A stretch of DNA of 64,000 nt from Variovorax sp. CF079. GTDB lineage: Bacteria; Pseudomonadota; Gammaproteobacteria; Burkholderiales; Burkholderiaceae_C. The stretch is from NCBI RefSeq assembly GCF_900101545.1, contig NZ_FMZU01000010.1:178463-242462 (forward strand). The letters are read 5' to 3'. The translations under genes and the position numbers were made by a program. The notes under the pieces were generated by a model. The model had not been told where the DNA came from and ran no database searches. It saw only the letters and a list, made by a program, of their open reading frames with translations. This document shows, piece by piece, positions 49,746-62,774 of this stretch. How positions within the stretch are numbered: position 1 is the first letter of the stretch; every line of letters starts with the position of its first letter.

Positions 49746-50225
49746 ATGCCCGCCATTCAACTTACCCCTGCGCAGCGCAAGGTGCACCGCTCCGAAGCGC
49801 ACCATCTGGACCCGATCGTCATGATCGGCGGCGACGGGCTGACGCCGGCCGTCAAGAAGGAAGCCGATGCCGCGCTCAAGGCCCACGGCCTGATCAAGGT
49901 GCGCGTTTTCTCCGACGACCGCCCGGCCCGCGAAGCCATGCTGCAAACCCTGGCCGAGGACCTGAACGCGGCGCCGATCCAGCACATCGGCAAGCTGCTC
50001 GTGCTCTGGCGCCCCATCCCCGAAAAAGCGCGCGAGATCGACGAGGACCGCATGCCGGGTCCGCGCGACGTCAAGGTGATCAAGTACAGCAAGCGCGGAG
50101 GACAGCGCCCGGAGATCAAGACGCTTCGGGTGCTCGGCAACCAGCGGCTGACGCCCGGCGGCACCATCAAGCGTGCCAAGGCCAAGAAGCCGCTGTCGGT
50201 CAAGAAGCGTCGCCAGGCGGACTGA
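49746..50225 (+). CDS. yhbY: YhbY-family RNA-binding protein (CRM domain)
   Basis: 159 residues. A CRM domain ([53 protein letters not shown]) is followed by a Lys/Arg-rich tail ([19 protein letters not shown]) longer than in E. coli YhbY, which is about 97 residues. CRM proteins bind pre-50S ribosomal particles. ATG 49746 is the family start. GATAAT at 49734-49739 sits where a -10 element for a leaderless or very short-leader mRNA would be. Divergent from rlmE. Confidence 0.92.
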   Translation: MPAIQLTPAQRKVHRSEAHHLDPIVMIGGDGLTPAVKKEADAALKAHGLIKVRVFSDDRPAREAMLQTLAEDLNAAPIQHIGKLLVLWRPIPEKAREIDEDRMPGPRDVKVIKYSKRGGQRPEIKTLRVLGNQRLTPGGTIKRAKAKKPLSVKKRRQAD

Positions 50226-50227
50226 GG

Positions 50228-50992
50228 ATGCCGATCGAGTCAACGGCAGGGCCGCAGCGTCACATCCTCTGCATGAAATGGGGCACGAAATACGGGCCCG
50301 ACTACGTCAACCGCCTCTACGCGATGGTGCGTCGCCACCTGAGCGGCGACTTCAACTTCGTCTGCCTGACCGACGACAGCCAGGGCATCCGAAGCGAGGT
50401 GCAGTGCTTTCCGATCCCGCCATTGGACCTCGAGCTCAAGCCGGGACAGGTCGACCGCGCCTGGAAGAAGCTGACCACCTTCGAACGGGACCTCTACGGC
50501 CTGCGCGGCCGGGCGCTGTTCATCGATCTCGACGTGGTCGTCGTGGGCAGCCTGGACGCCTTTTTCGAGCATCCCGGCGAGTTCCTGATCATTCACGACT
50601 ACGCCCGTCCCTGGCGGCGCCGGCGCATCACTGGCAATTCGTCGGTGTACCGCTTCGAGCTCGGCGCACATCCCGACGTGCTGGCGCATTTCCGCGAGAA
50701 CATGGATGCGGTGCAGGCCGAGTACCGCAACGAGCAGACCTACCTGTCGGATTTTCTCTACCACCATGGCAAGCTGGCCTACTGGCCGGCCGAGTGGTGT
50801 CCGAGCTTCAAGTACCACGGCATTCCGACCTGGCCCACCAACTACTGGCGCGAGCCCTTCGTGCCCGAAGGCGCGCGCATCATGGTCTTCCACGGGGAAT
50901 GCAATCCGCCCGATGCGCTGGCCGGGCGGCGCAACCGGCGCTTCCGCTTCATCCGGCCGGCGCGCTGGATCACCAGCTTCTGGAAGGCCTGA
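50228..50992 (+). CDS. putative glycosyltransferase-like protein
   Basis: 254 residues. CMKWGTKYGPDYVNRLYAMVRRHL and FNFVCLTDDSQGI resemble the first strand of GT-A folds; ALFIDLDVVVVGSLDAFFEH contains a D-x-D motif that would bind a metal-nucleotide sugar, and YLSDFLYHHGKLAYWPAEWCPSFKYHGIP follows. The C-terminus is basic. No membrane segment. Resembles GT8-like or DUF-type glycosyltransferases; donor and acceptor unknown, a cell-envelope sugar is a guess. Starts 2 bases after yhbY, so probably co-transcribed. Confidence 0.65.
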   Translation: MPIESTAGPQRHILCMKWGTKYGPDYVNRLYAMVRRHLSGDFNFVCLTDDSQGIRSEVQCFPIPPLDLELKPGQVDRAWKKLTTFERDLYGLRGRALFIDLDVVVVGSLDAFFEHPGEFLIIHDYARPWRRRRITGNSSVYRFELGAHPDVLAHFRENMDAVQAEYRNEQTYLSDFLYHHGKLAYWPAEWCPSFKYHGIPTWPTNYWREPFVPEGARIMVFHGECNPPDALAGRRNRRFRFIRPARWITSFWKA

Positions 50993-51406
50993 TCAGTCGG
51001 GGCGGCGCCCCATGCGCCAGAGCAGCACTCCGGCGCAGAGCCACTGGCCGAGGTACATGGCACTGCCGAGCGAGTGCCAGAGCCCGAGGTTCTCCCGCGC
51101 CAGGATGCGGGGCGCGACGGCGTATTCCTGCAGCAGCGCCAGCAGCAGTGCCACGACGATCCAGGCAACCGCGACGCGTGACGATCGATCCACGCGCTCT
51201 TGGATCTTCGACCTGAAATAGGTCAGGAGCGCCAGTCCGCAGGCCAACGCAACCCAGCTCTGGGCCGCGAACAGCCGTCCCGCGAAATTGCCCGCCATGG
51301 CCGGATTCCCGAGCTTGGCGAACAGCATCGGCACGACCAGGAAGCCGATCGTCGTCAGGCTGCCCCACCAGAGGGCTGCCAACAGCAGCGCGACGCGGTC
51401 CTTCAC
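50993..51406 (-). CDS. DUF4149 membrane protein
   Basis: 137 residues with four hydrophobic segments. Conserved pattern ALLLAALWWGSLTTIGFLVVPMLFAKLGNPAMAGNFAGRLFAAQSWVALACGLALL, then VAWIVVALLLALLQEYAVAPRI and LWHSLGSAMYLGQWLCAGVLLWRM. The family is TMEM205-like and uncharacterised. It ends back-to-back with the glycosyltransferase gene and starts 8 bases after the greA stop, so it is probably the last gene of a greA transcript. Confidence 0.85.
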   Translation of the reverse strand: MKDRVALLLAALWWGSLTTIGFLVVPMLFAKLGNPAMAGNFAGRLFAAQSWVALACGLALLTYFRSKIQERVDRSSRVAVAWIVVALLLALLQEYAVAPRILARENLGLWHSLGSAMYLGQWLCAGVLLWRMGRRPD

Positions 51407-51414
51407 CCGTGAAT

Positions 51415-51894
51415 TCAGAGGTAGCTGACGCCGACGATCTCATAGCGCTTCACCCCGCCCGGTGCCTGCACCTCGGCGGTATCGCCCTCTTCCTTGCCGA
51501 TCAGCGCGCGCGCGATCGGGCTGGAGACGTTGATGAGGCCGAGCTTCAGGTCGGCTTCGTCCTCGCCGACGATCTGGTACTTGACCGCGTCGCCGCTGTC
51601 TTCATCTTCCAGTTCGACTGTCGAACCGAAAACGACCTTGCCGCCCGCGTCGAGGTCGGAGGGATCGATGATCTGGGCGTTCGAGAGCATGCCCTCGATC
51701 TGCTTGATGCGGCCTTCGATCCAGCCTTGGCGCTCCTTGGCGGCGTCGTAGTCTGCGTTCTCGCTGAGGTCGCCCTGGGCGCGGGCCTCGGCGATCGCCG
51801 TGATGATGGCGGGCCGCTCGACGGACTTCAGGCGTTGCAGCTCGTCACGAAGTTTCTCCGCACCGCGCTTGGTAATCGGAATGGTGGTGGCCAT
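51415..51894 (-). CDS. greA: transcription elongation factor GreA
   Basis: 159 residues. N-terminal coiled coil with the acidic tip [27 protein letters not shown], and C-terminal FKBP-like domain ([53 protein letters not shown]). It rescues backtracked RNA polymerase by stimulating transcript cleavage. It lies after carA-carB-Kdo hydroxylase but behind a terminator at 51917-51944, so part of its transcription must be independent. Confidence 0.97.
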   Translation of the reverse strand: MATTIPITKRGAEKLRDELQRLKSVERPAIITAIAEARAQGDLSENADYDAAKERQGWIEGRIKQIEGMLSNAQIIDPSDLDAGGKVVFGSTVELEDEDSGDAVKYQIVGEDEADLKLGLINVSSPIARALIGKEEGDTAEVQAPGGVKRYEIVGVSYL

Positions 51895-51916
51895 GTTTTG
51901 TCTCTCCAGAAAGCGA

Positions 51917-51944
51917 AACCGCCGAACGCTGCCGTTCGGCGGTT
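51917..51944 (-). terminator. intrinsic terminator between the Kdo hydroxylase gene and greA
   Basis: A 12-bp perfect stem, AACCGCCGAACG (51917-51928) with CGTTCGGCGGTT (51933-51944), and loop CTGC. On the minus strand TTTCGCTTTC follows, a broken U-run, so termination may be partial. Confidence 0.75.
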
Positions 51945-51960
51945 CATGGAAGGAAAAGGA

Positions 51961-52830
51961 TCAGACGAGTTGACGTCCGGTCAGCCGGCTCAGGATGGCG
52001 AGCGGGCTCGAATCGGGATTGTATTGCCTCGCGGCGGGCAGGTGCAGCGTCTGCTCGAGCATGTACTGGCCGGACATCACGGCATGCGAGGTCTGGTCCG
52101 AGAAGCACACCCATACCGATCCGGCCGGGAACGGCACGGTTTGCTGCTGCGCGTTCTTCTGGTACTCCAGGTCGGACTTCATGCCGTCGTGCAGTTGCAG
52201 CATCAGATGGTCGTATTCGCTGCGCAAGGACTTGGTGACGCGCAGCGCCCGCAGCATGCGGGCCTGCCAGCGCGAGTAAGGCTTGGCACGCGGCAGGAAG
52301 CGCTTGGCCACGGTCTCGAAGGGCTCACCGACCCGCCAGACGCGCGGCGCGCCCTCGGGATTGACATTGGTGAACACACGCAGGATGCGCTCGCCGTAGT
52401 TGGGGCGCGACGGGAACGAGTCGATGTGCAGCCGCCGGTCGTCGGCCCGCCACGACTGGACGCGTGTTTCCACCTGCGCCGGGCGGTAGCTGGTCGGCGC
52501 CAGTCGCAGGGCCGGCGTGTAGTGCGGCAGCAATCCGTGGATCAGCTGCTGCGACTGCGCACGAAAACGCCCGACCATTGCCGCCACGGCCTGCTGCACG
52601 CCCTCGTCGCCCGCCACGCCCTTCAGGCGCCCTTCGGCATCCAGACTGATGTTGCGGACGCCTGGCGACAGCACCGCGGGCGAGAACAAGGCCCGTTCTT
52701 CAGGCCGCAGCTCGAAGGGGAGCCGCGGGAAATACAGCACCTTGCCAGCCTCGAGCGCGGCGATCCACGCTTCGTTCGGCGCAGCGCCGTTCCAGTCGGC
52801 CAGGTCGAGCTCGACGAGCTGCGTTTCCAT
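51961..52830 (-). CDS. kdoO: Kdo hydroxylase family protein (Fe/2-oxoglutarate dioxygenase)
   Basis: 289 residues. Iron ligands H135 and D137 (DRRLHIDSFPSRP) and distal H249 (SDQTSHAVMSGQY) match the HxD...H facial triad. N-terminal GKVLYFPRLPFEL and ERALFSPAVLS are family features. KdoO enzymes hydroxylate the outer Kdo of lipopolysaccharide at C-3. ATG 52830 is used; the codons TTG-TCC before it are in frame. carB ends 10 bases upstream, so it is co-transcribed with carAB and ends at the terminator before greA. Confidence 0.85.
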   Translation of the reverse strand: METQLVELDLADWNGAAPNEAWIAALEAGKVLYFPRLPFELRPEERALFSPAVLSPGVRNISLDAEGRLKGVAGDEGVQQAVAAMVGRFRAQSQQLIHGLLPHYTPALRLAPTSYRPAQVETRVQSWRADDRRLHIDSFPSRPNYGERILRVFTNVNPEGAPRVWRVGEPFETVAKRFLPRAKPYSRWQARMLRALRVTKSLRSEYDHLMLQLHDGMKSDLEYQKNAQQQTVPFPAGSVWVCFSDQTSHAVMSGQYMLEQTLHLPAARQYNPDSSPLAILSRLTGRQLV

Positions 52831-52840
52831 GGACAACTCT

Positions 52841-56069
<3,229 letters not shown>

Positions 56070-56077
<8 letters not shown>

Positions 56078-57254
56078 TCTTCTGTCCTTCTTTGTGACTT
56101 TGCATGAGTGCCGTGAAGCGGTCGAAAAGGTAGCCGATGTCGTGAGGCCCGGGCGAGGCCTCCGGATGGCCCTGGAAGCAGAAGGCCGGCTTGTCGGTGC
56201 GTGCCAGGCCTTGCAGCGTGTTGTCGAACAGGCTGATGTGGGTGGGCCGCAGGTTGGCGGGCAGCGTCTTCTCGTCGACCGCGAAGCCGTGGTTCTGACT
56301 CGTGATGCTCACGCGGCCGTTGTCCAGGTCTTTCACGGGATGGTTGGCGCCGTGATGGCCGAACTTCATCTTGAAGGTCTTCGCGCCGGAGGCGAGCGCC
56401 ATGATCTGGTGGCCCAGGCAGATGCCGAAGACCGGAATGCCGGTTTCGATCAGTTCGCGCGTGGCCTCGATGGCGTAGTCGCAGGGCTCGGGGTCGCCCG
56501 GGCCGTTGGCCAGGAAGATGCCGTCCGGACGCAGCTTGAGCACGTCGGCCGCCGGCGTCTGTGCCGGCACTACCGTGATGCGTGCGCCGCGCTGGGCGAT
56601 CATGCGCAGGATGTTCTTCTTGACGCCGTAGTCGAAGGCCACGACGTGGAACTTGGGCGTGATCTGCACGCCGTATCCGGCACCGAGTTTCCACTCGGTC
56701 TGCGTCCACTCGTAGGTCTCCTTGACCGACACCACCTTGGCCAGGTCGAGCCCGGACATGCTGGGTACGGCCCGGGCAGCGGCCACGGCCTTGTCGATCA
56801 GCGCCTGCGTCACGGCCTCGCCCGCAGCGAGGCCGAGGATGCAGCCGTTCTGGGCGCCGTTCGTGCGCAGATGGCGCGTGAGCTTGCGCGTGTCGATGTT
56901 CGCGATGGCGACCGTGTTGCCGCGCACCAGGTAGTCGGTCAGCGTGGCCGTCTTGCGGAAGTTGGACGCGACCAGCGGCAGGTCCTTGATGATCAGGCCA
57001 GCGGCATGGATCTTGTCGGACTCGATGTCTTCCTCGTTGACGCCGTAGTTGCCGATGTGCGGATACGTGAGCGTCACGATCTGCTGGCAATAGCTCGGGT
57101 CGGTCAGGATTTCCTGGTAACCGGTCATGGCGGTGTTGAACACCACTTCGCCAGTGGTGGCGCCTTGGGCGCCGATCGAGTTGCCGAGAAAGACCGTGCC
57201 GTCTGCAAGCGCCAGGATGGCGGGCGGGAAATTTCCCTTGAGAGACAAAAGCAC
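56070..57254 (-). CDS. carA: carbamoyl-phosphate synthase small subunit
   Basis: 394 residues from GTG 57254, which has GGAG 6 bases upstream; a TTG two codons later is an alternative. N-terminal [48 protein letters not shown], and glutaminase triad C in [16 protein letters not shown] and E in [12 protein letters not shown]. It supplies ammonia from glutamine to CarB. The leader carries a -10 box and a hairpin described separately. Confidence 0.96.
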
Positions 57255-57275
57255 AGGGATCTCCGGATGGATGAC

Positions 57276-57307
57276 GCCCAAAGCGAACCCAAGAAGTGAC
57301 TTTGGGC
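57276..57307 (-). promoter_or_regulatory. stem-loop just upstream of the carA ribosome-binding site
   Basis: GCCCAAAG (57276-57283) and CTTTGGGC (57300-57307) form a perfect 8-bp stem with a 16-base loop, 11 bases before the carA GGAG. There is no U-run, so it is not a plain terminator. Could affect translation or anchor a regulator. Confidence 0.4.
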
Positions 57308-57372
57308 TGCGACTTTCGTCGAGGAGTTGGCTTGCGTGCGCTGTGGGCGGGGTGTGAGCGGGAAAGCCCTTG

Positions 57373-57378
57373 ATTATA
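57373..57378 (-). promoter_or_regulatory. candidate carAB -10 element
   Basis: Perfect TATAAT on the minus strand about 120 bases before carA; the corresponding -35 region is weak (near CCAAGG), suggesting activator dependence or another promoter. It overlaps no gene. Confidence 0.4.
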
Positions 57379-57390
57379 GCCGGCGCGGGC

Positions 57391-58170
57391 TTATCCCTTG
57401 GCCGCGGCGGCACTCGCATGCAGGCAGATCGCCGCCGCCGCCGCGACGTTGAGCGACTCCTCGCCGCCCGGCTGCGCAATGCGCACATGCCGGGCGGCGC
57501 GCGTCTCCAGGATGGCGGAAACGCCCTGCCCTTCGTGCCCCATCAACCAGGCGCACGGGTACGGCAGCTGCGTGCGATGCAGCCAGTCGCCGCGGTGCGA
57601 ACTGGTGGCGATCCAGGGCACAGTCAGCGCATCCAGCATCTGGATGTCCGCGCCCTCGATCAGCTGCAGCCCGAAATGCGCACCCATGCCGGCACGCAGC
57701 ACCTTGGGCGCCCATAGCGCGGCGGTGCCCTTGAGCGCGATCACCTGGCCGAAGCCGAAGGCCGCCGCGCTGCGCAGGATGGAGCCGACATTGCCGGCAT
57801 CCTGGAGGCGATCGAGCACCACGGTGGGCGCATCGGGGGTGACCGCCGGCGGCGCCGGCAGTTCGAGTACGAAGCCCATCGGAGCGGGCGACTCCAGACC
57901 GCTCACGCCGGCGAGCAAGGCATCGGCCAGCACCACGGTCTTGGCCGCCACCCCGCTCCATTCGGAGCGCGCCGAAGGCCACAGCGACTCGGCAAAGACC
58001 GCCACGGCCGGCCGGACGCCGCGCTCGCGCGCGGCGCGGCACAGGTGATCGCCTTCGAGCCAGACCCGGCCCGCCTTGCGGTAGGCACCCGGGTCGTGCG
58101 CCAGCTTGCGCAATTCCTTCAGGAGCGGGTTGTCCCGCGACGTGATGTGGCTGACCTCGTCCGCGGTCAT
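57391..58170 (-). CDS. TrmH/SpoU-family RNA 2'-O-methyltransferase
   Basis: 259 residues. N-terminal substrate-binding part ([38 protein letters not shown]), then the SPOUT knot: [30 protein letters not shown] (motif 1), [13 protein letters not shown] (motif 2) and [23 protein letters not shown] (motif 3). Target RNA is unknown; rRNA is likely. ATG 58170 is used and overlaps rnhB by 4 bases. Confidence 0.92.
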   Translation of the reverse strand: MTADEVSHITSRDNPLLKELRKLAHDPGAYRKAGRVWLEGDHLCRAARERGVRPAVAVFAESLWPSARSEWSGVAAKTVVLADALLAGVSGLESPAPMGFVLELPAPPAVTPDAPTVVLDRLQDAGNVGSILRSAAAFGFGQVIALKGTAALWAPKVLRAGMGAHFGLQLIEGADIQMLDALTVPWIATSSHRGDWLHRTQLPYPCAWLMGHEGQGVSAILETRAARHVRIAQPGGEESLNVAAAAAICLHASAAAAKG

Positions 58171-58874
58171 GGGGCGATCCGCACCTCGATCTGGGTCGTT
58201 TCCGCGACCATTTCGCTCAACATCGCCGCCGTCATGGGCTCCGTCTGCCCCGTCGCGCGTGCGAGTACGGCAGCGACCGGGCTGAAGGATCTGCGGTGGT
58301 GCACGCAAGCGCCGTGGCGCAACAGCGCCTCCAGGTGCTCTGGTGTGCCATAGCCCTTGTGGCCCGCGAAGCCATAGTGCGGGAATTCGGCGTGCAGTTC
58401 CTGGCAGAGCCGGTCACGGTGCACCTTGGCCAGGATCGAGGCGGCCGAGATCGCCTTCACGCGCGCGTCGCCGCCGACGACGGCCTCGGCCAGCACGTCC
58501 AGCCTGGGCAGCCGGTTGCCGTCGACCAGCACCTTTGCCGGCTTCAGCCGCAGGCCCTCGACCGCGCGCCGCATGGCCAGCATCGTCGCCTGGAGGATGT
58601 TGTGGGTGTCGATCTCCTCCACGCTGGCCTGCGCCACCGAGCAGCACAGTGCCTTGGCCAGGATCTGGTCGTTCAGGCGCTCGCGCTGCAGCGCGGTCAG
58701 GGTCTTCGAATCGGCCAGGCCACGGATCGGCCGCTCGTCGTCGAGGATCACGGCCGCGGCAACGACCGGGCCGGCCAGCGGGCCGCGGCCGGCCTCGTCG
58801 ACGCCGGCCAGGAGCCCGGGAGCGTCCCAAGCGAGCGTGGCCTGCTCAGCCTTCAAGAACTTTCTGGATCGCAT
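58167..58874 (-). CDS. rnhB: ribonuclease HII
   Basis: 235 residues from ATG 58874 (or TTG 58856). Catalytic acidic residues in [24 protein letters not shown] (D-E), VLVDGNRLP (D) and later conserved [19 protein letters not shown]. It removes RNA from RNA-DNA hybrids, including single ribonucleotides. The start lies 29 bases inside lpxB's 3' end, consistent with coupling in the lpxD-fabZ-lpxA-lpxB-rnhB operon. Confidence 0.93.
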   Translation of the reverse strand: MRSRKFLKAEQATLAWDAPGLLAGVDEAGRGPLAGPVVAAAVILDDERPIRGLADSKTLTALQRERLNDQILAKALCCSVAQASVEEIDTHNILQATMLAMRRAVEGLRLKPAKVLVDGNRLPRLDVLAEAVVGGDARVKAISAASILAKVHRDRLCQELHAEFPHYGFAGHKGYGTPEHLEALLRHGACVHHRRSFSPVAAVLARATGQTEPMTAAMLSEMVAETTQIEVRIAP

Positions 58875-59991
58875 CGGCGCACAGTGTCGGCGTATCGCGC
58901 TGCAATTCGGCATGCAGCGTGCAAAAACGTTGTTGCAAGGCGTGAACCTTGTCCGGCGAGGCAAGCCAGGCGAGCGTCGCGTCGGCCATCGCCTGGGGCG
59001 TCGCCGCCTCCTGCAGCAGTTCGGGCACGACGAATTCGCCGCACAGGATGTTCGGCAGACCCACCCAGGGCTGCAGCTGCTTGCGGCGCATGAGCGCCCA
59101 CGAAAGCTTGTTCATGTTGTAGGCGATCACCATCGGCCGCTTGAACAGCGCGGCTTCGAGCGTCGCGGTCCCGCTGGCGATCAGGGTGGCGTCGCAGGCC
59201 GCGAGCGCGGCGTGCGAACGGCCGTCGAGCAGTTTCACGCGGCCGGCCATGCCGCTGGCCTGCAGCAGTTGCTCGACCTCGTCCCGGAGGCCCGGCAGCA
59301 CGGGCGCGATGAACTGAAGTTCAGGCCGCTCGCGCAGCATCAGCGTGGCCGCTTCGAAAAAGCCTGCGGCGAGGTAGCGGATCTCCGAGCGCCGGCTGCC
59401 CGGCAGCAAGGCGACGACCGGCGCTTCCGCGTCCAATCCCAACGCGGCGCGTGCGCCCGCCTGGTCGGGCGCCATCGGGATCACGTTGGCGATCGGATGG
59501 CCAACGTAGCTTGCTGCGATCCCGTGTTCGGCCAGCAGCGCGGGCTCGAACGGAAAGATGCACAGCACATGATCGGCCGCTGTGCGCAGCTTCTCCGCGC
59601 GTTCCGGGCGCCAGGCCCAGATCGAGGGGCAGACGAAATGCGCCGTCTTCATGCCGCTGGCCCGCAACGCGGCTTCGAGGTCCAGATTGAAGTCCGGCGC
59701 ATCGACGCCAATGAAGAGTTCGGGCCGGTCAAGCAGCAGCCGGGCACGGAGCCGGCGCCGGATGCCGGCGATTTCGGCGTAGTGGCGCAGCACCTCGACA
59801 TAGCCGCGCACCGCCAGTTTTTCCTGCGGCCACCAGCTCTCGAAGCCGCGCGCCAACATCTGCGGGCCGCCGATGCCGACGGCCTTCATGGCCGGCCAGC
59901 GCGAGAGCAAGCCGTCGAGCAGCAGCCCGGCCAGCAGGTCGCCCGAGGGCTCGCCCGCGACCAGCGCAAACTGTCGCTGTACCTCCGACAT
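58846..59991 (-). CDS. lpxB: lipid-A-disaccharide synthase
   Basis: 381 residues. N-terminal [65 protein letters not shown] and the nucleotide-sugar site [21 protein letters not shown], then [23 protein letters not shown]. It condenses UDP-diacylglucosamine with lipid X at the inner membrane. ATG 59991 is chosen; the open frame extends through lpxA but has no family similarity there. It begins 8 bases after the lpxA stop. Confidence 0.97.
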   Translation of the reverse strand: MSEVQRQFALVAGEPSGDLLAGLLLDGLLSRWPAMKAVGIGGPQMLARGFESWWPQEKLAVRGYVEVLRHYAEIAGIRRRLRARLLLDRPELFIGVDAPDFNLDLEAALRASGMKTAHFVCPSIWAWRPERAEKLRTAADHVLCIFPFEPALLAEHGIAASYVGHPIANVIPMAPDQAGARAALGLDAEAPVVALLPGSRRSEIRYLAAGFFEAATLMLRERPELQFIAPVLPGLRDEVEQLLQASGMAGRVKLLDGRSHAALAACDATLIASGTATLEAALFKRPMVIAYNMNKLSWALMRRKQLQPWVGLPNILCGEFVVPELLQEAATPQAMADATLAWLASPDKVHALQQRFCTLHAELQRDTPTLCADAIQKVLEG

Positions 59992-59999
59992 GCGGTGCC

Positions 60000-60788
60000 C
60001 TAGCGCGCGATGCCGCGCGTGGCGCTGGACAGGAAGCCGCTCATCATCGCGACATCGGCGGCCGATTCGGGTACTTCGATGGCCAGGGCCTCGATGGCGG
60101 CGCGGGCCTCCTCGAGCGTCTTGCCCTGACGGTACAGCAGCCGGTGCATCTGCTTGACGGCCGCGATCCGTGCCGCGGAGAAATCGCGGCGGCGCAAGCC
60201 GACCACATTGAAGCCGCGCACCGCCAGCGGATTGCCGTCGACCAGCATGAAAGGCGGCACGTCCTGCGCCACCGCGCTGGCAAAGCCGATCATCGCGTGG
60301 GCACCGACCGAGACGAACTGGTGAATGCCGGTCAGCCCGCCCACCGTCACCCAGTCCGCCAGGTGCACGTGGCCCGCCAGCGTCGTGTTGTTGGCGAGCG
60401 TGGCGTGGTCGTCGACGCGGCAGTCGTGCGCGATGTGCGTGTAGGCCATGATCCAGTTGTCGCTGCCCACGCGCGTCACGCCGCCGGCCCCCGGCACGCC
60501 GATGTTGAAGGTGCAGAACTCGCGGATCGTGTTGCGCTCGCCGATCACGAGTTCGGTCGGTTCGCCCGCGTACTTCTTGTCCTGCGGAACGGCGCCCAGC
60601 GATGCGAACTGGAAGATGCGGTTGTCGCGGCCGATGGTGGTGCGCCCCTCGATCACGCAATGCGCGCCGATCGTGGTGCCGGCGCCGACCCGCACATGCG
60701 GACCGATCACGGCATAGGGGCCGACGCTGACCGTCGGGTCGAGTTCGGCCTTGGGGTCGACGATGGCCGTCGGATGAACCTGCGTCAT
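60000..60788 (-). CDS. lpxA: UDP-N-acetylglucosamine acyltransferase
   Basis: 262 residues. Left-handed beta-helix hexapeptide repeats ([43 protein letters not shown]) and the catalytic histidine region [19 protein letters not shown]. The C-terminal helical domain is [19 protein letters not shown]. It carries out the first acylation step of lipid A. Located between fabZ (13-base gap) and lpxB. Confidence 0.97.
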   Translation of the reverse strand: MTQVHPTAIVDPKAELDPTVSVGPYAVIGPHVRVGAGTTIGAHCVIEGRTTIGRDNRIFQFASLGAVPQDKKYAGEPTELVIGERNTIREFCTFNIGVPGAGGVTRVGSDNWIMAYTHIAHDCRVDDHATLANNTTLAGHVHLADWVTVGGLTGIHQFVSVGAHAMIGFASAVAQDVPPFMLVDGNPLAVRGFNVVGLRRRDFSAARIAAVKQMHRLLYRQGKTLEEARAAIEALAIEVPESAADVAMMSGFLSSATRGIAR

Positions 60789-60801
60789 GCCTCGAGCACG
60801 A

Positions 60802-61245
60802 TCAATTGATCTGGCGCATGGCGCACATCAAGGTGGCCTCGCAAGCCAGCTCGCTGCCGACCAGCGCGCGCCCTTTGAACTTCGAGATGCCGGCCTTCAT
60901 GCGCTCGATCTCGACCTCGAGCGTCAGCTGGTCGCCCGGCTCCACCGGACGCTTGAAGCGCGCGCCGTCGATGGCCGCGAAGTAGTACACGGTGTTGTCG
61001 TCCGGCACGATGTCCAGCGAATGGAAGGACAGCAGGGCCGCGGCCTGCGCCATCGCCTCGAGCATCAGTACGCCGGGCATCACCGGCCGGTGCGGGAAGT
61101 GGCCGTTGAAGAACGGCTCGTTCATGGTCACGTTCTTGAGCGCGGTGATGCGCTTGCCCTTTTCCATCGCGAGCACGCGGTCTACCAGCAGGAAGGGGTA
61201 GCGGTGCGGCAGCAGTTTGAGGATCTGATGGATGTCGAGCGTCAT
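60802..61245 (-). CDS. fabZ: 3-hydroxyacyl-ACP dehydratase FabZ
   Basis: 147 residues, single hot-dog fold. [18 protein letters not shown] and [31 protein letters not shown] contain the catalytic histidine (H in FNGHFP) and glutamate (LEAMAQ). It dehydrates 3-hydroxyacyl-ACP, competing with LpxA/LpxD for hydroxyacyl-ACP. ATG 61245 overlaps lpxD by 4 bases. Confidence 0.97.
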   Translation of the reverse strand: MTLDIHQILKLLPHRYPFLLVDRVLAMEKGKRITALKNVTMNEPFFNGHFPHRPVMPGVLMLEAMAQAAALLSFHSLDIVPDDNTVYYFAAIDGARFKRPVEPGDQLTLEVEIERMKAGISKFKGRALVGSELACEATLMCAMRQIN

Positions 61246-62228
61246 GATTTTCTGTCTTGCACCACCGGTTTTTCAAGCGCCTTCAGGCGCTCGCGCAGAG
61301 CGTGCAGTTGTTTGAGCGTGGCGGCGTTTTTCTCCCAGGCGGCATTGTCGTCGATGGGAAATACGCCGGTGTACTGGCCGGGCTTGAGAATGGACCGGGT
61401 CACCACCGTCGCGGCCGAAATGTGCACCCCATCGGCCAGCTTCAGGTGGCCGAGCACGATCGCGCCGCCGCCGATGGTGCAGTTCGCACCGATGTCCGCG
61501 CTGCCCGCCACGCCGACGCAGCCCGCCATGGCGGTGTGCTTGCCGACGCGGACGTTGTGGCCGATCTGGATCAGGTTGTCGAGCTTGACGCCGTCTTCGA
61601 TCACGGTGTCTTCGAGCGCACCGCGATCGATGCAGGTGTTGGCGCCTATCTCCACGTCGTCGCCGATGCGTACCGCGCCGAGCTGCTCGATCTTGACCCA
61701 GGCGCCCTCGTGCGGCGCGAGCCCGAAGCCGTCGGCCCCGATCACGACGCCCGGATGCAGCAGGCAACGCGCGCCGATGACGCAGTCCTCGCTCACCGTC
61801 ACCCTGGACTTCAGCACCGTTTCTGCGCCGATGCGCACGCCACGCTCGACGACGCACAGCGCGCCGATACGCGCGCTGGGGTCGATCTGCGCGCCGGGGT
61901 CGATCACCGCGCTGGGATGGATGCGCGCGCTGTCTGGCCTGGCATGAGATTGCTTCCAGAGCTGGGTCAGACGCGCGAAATAGAGGTAGGGGTCGGCCGT
62001 CACGATGAACGACCCGCGCTGGGCCGCCAGCTCCCGCATGGCAGGCGACACGATGACGCAGCCTGCTTGCGAGGCAGTGAGCTCTTTACGGTACTTGGGA
62101 TGGCTCAGGAAACTGAGCGCGTCGTCCTGCGCCGTCGCCAACGGCGCAAGCCGCTCGATCGACAGCGCGGGGTCACCCTGCAGTTCGCCCCCGAGGGCCT
62201 CAACGATTGCGCCTAGCCGCAGTGCCAC
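61242..62228 (-). CDS. lpxD: UDP-3-O-acylglucosamine N-acyltransferase
   Basis: 328 residues. N-terminal uridine-binding domain ([31 protein letters not shown]) and a beta-helix of hexapeptide repeats ([32 protein letters not shown]; catalytic region [30 protein letters not shown]), with a C-terminal helix. It adds the second hydroxyacyl chain in lipid A synthesis. Start ATG 62228, 15 bases after the skp stop. Confidence 0.96.
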   Translation of the reverse strand: MALRLGAIVEALGGELQGDPALSIERLAPLATAQDDALSFLSHPKYRKELTASQAGCVIVSPAMRELAAQRGSFIVTADPYLYFARLTQLWKQSHARPDSARIHPSAVIDPGAQIDPSARIGALCVVERGVRIGAETVLKSRVTVSEDCVIGARCLLHPGVVIGADGFGLAPHEGAWVKIEQLGAVRIGDDVEIGANTCIDRGALEDTVIEDGVKLDNLIQIGHNVRVGKHTAMAGCVGVAGSADIGANCTIGGGAIVLGHLKLADGVHISAATVVTRSILKPGQYTGVFPIDDNAAWEKNAATLKQLHALRERLKALEKPVVQDRKS

Positions 62229-62243
62229 GCCGGTTCGCGGCCG

Positions 62244-62774
62244 CTATTTGCCGCCGGCAGAAGTGGACGCATTCAGCGCCTTGATCACCTTCTCGGTGAT
62301 GTCGTGCTTCGGATTGATGTAGATCGCTTCCTGCAGGATCGCGTCGTACTTCTCGGCCTCTGCCACCTGCTTGACCACGCGGTTGGCGCGTTCGTAGACC
62401 TGCTGCAGCTCTTCGTTCTTGCGCGCGTTGAGGTCTTCCTGGAATTCGCGGCGGCGGCGCTGGAAGTCACGGTCCTGGTCGACCAGGGCACGCTGACGGG
62501 CCACGCGCTGGCTCTCGGACAGGGTCGGCGCCTCGCGCTCGAACTTTTCGGAAGCAGCCTTGAGGGCTTCGCCCTGCCCCGTCAGGTCCTTCTCGCGCTT
62601 CAGGAACTCGGACTCGAGCTTCGCCTGCGCGGCCTTGGCAGGCTGCGCTTCACGCAACACGCGATCGGGATTGACGAAACCGATGCGGAAAGTTTCCTGC
62701 GCGTGCGCGAGCCCGCCCGCGAGGGCGAAAGCGGGGATCAGCAGCGCACCGGCGGCGCGAAGCAATGGATTCAT
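62244..62774 (-). CDS. skp: OmpH/Skp periplasmic chaperone
   Basis: 176 residues. Signal peptide (LLRAAGALLIPAFALAGGLAHA, cleaved near 25), then ETFRIGFVNPDRVLREAQPAKAAQAKLESEFLKREKD and a long charged coiled coil (QRRRREFQEDLNARKNEELQQVYERANRVVKQVAEAEKYD). It chaperones unfolded outer-membrane proteins to BamA. The ATG overlaps the bamA stop by one base. Confidence 0.95.
   Translation of the reverse strand: MNPLLRAAGALLIPAFALAGGLAHAQETFRIGFVNPDRVLREAQPAKAAQAKLESEFLKREKDLTGQGEALKAASEKFEREAPTLSESQRVARQRALVDQDRDFQRRRREFQEDLNARKNEELQQVYERANRVVKQVAEAEKYDAILQEAIYINPKHDITEKVIKALNASTSAGGK

Noticed and set aside
58846..60660. Extended lpxB frame reaching through lpxA
   Set aside because: Only the part from ATG 59991 resembles LpxB; the rest is an out-of-frame reading of lpxA, not a fusion.
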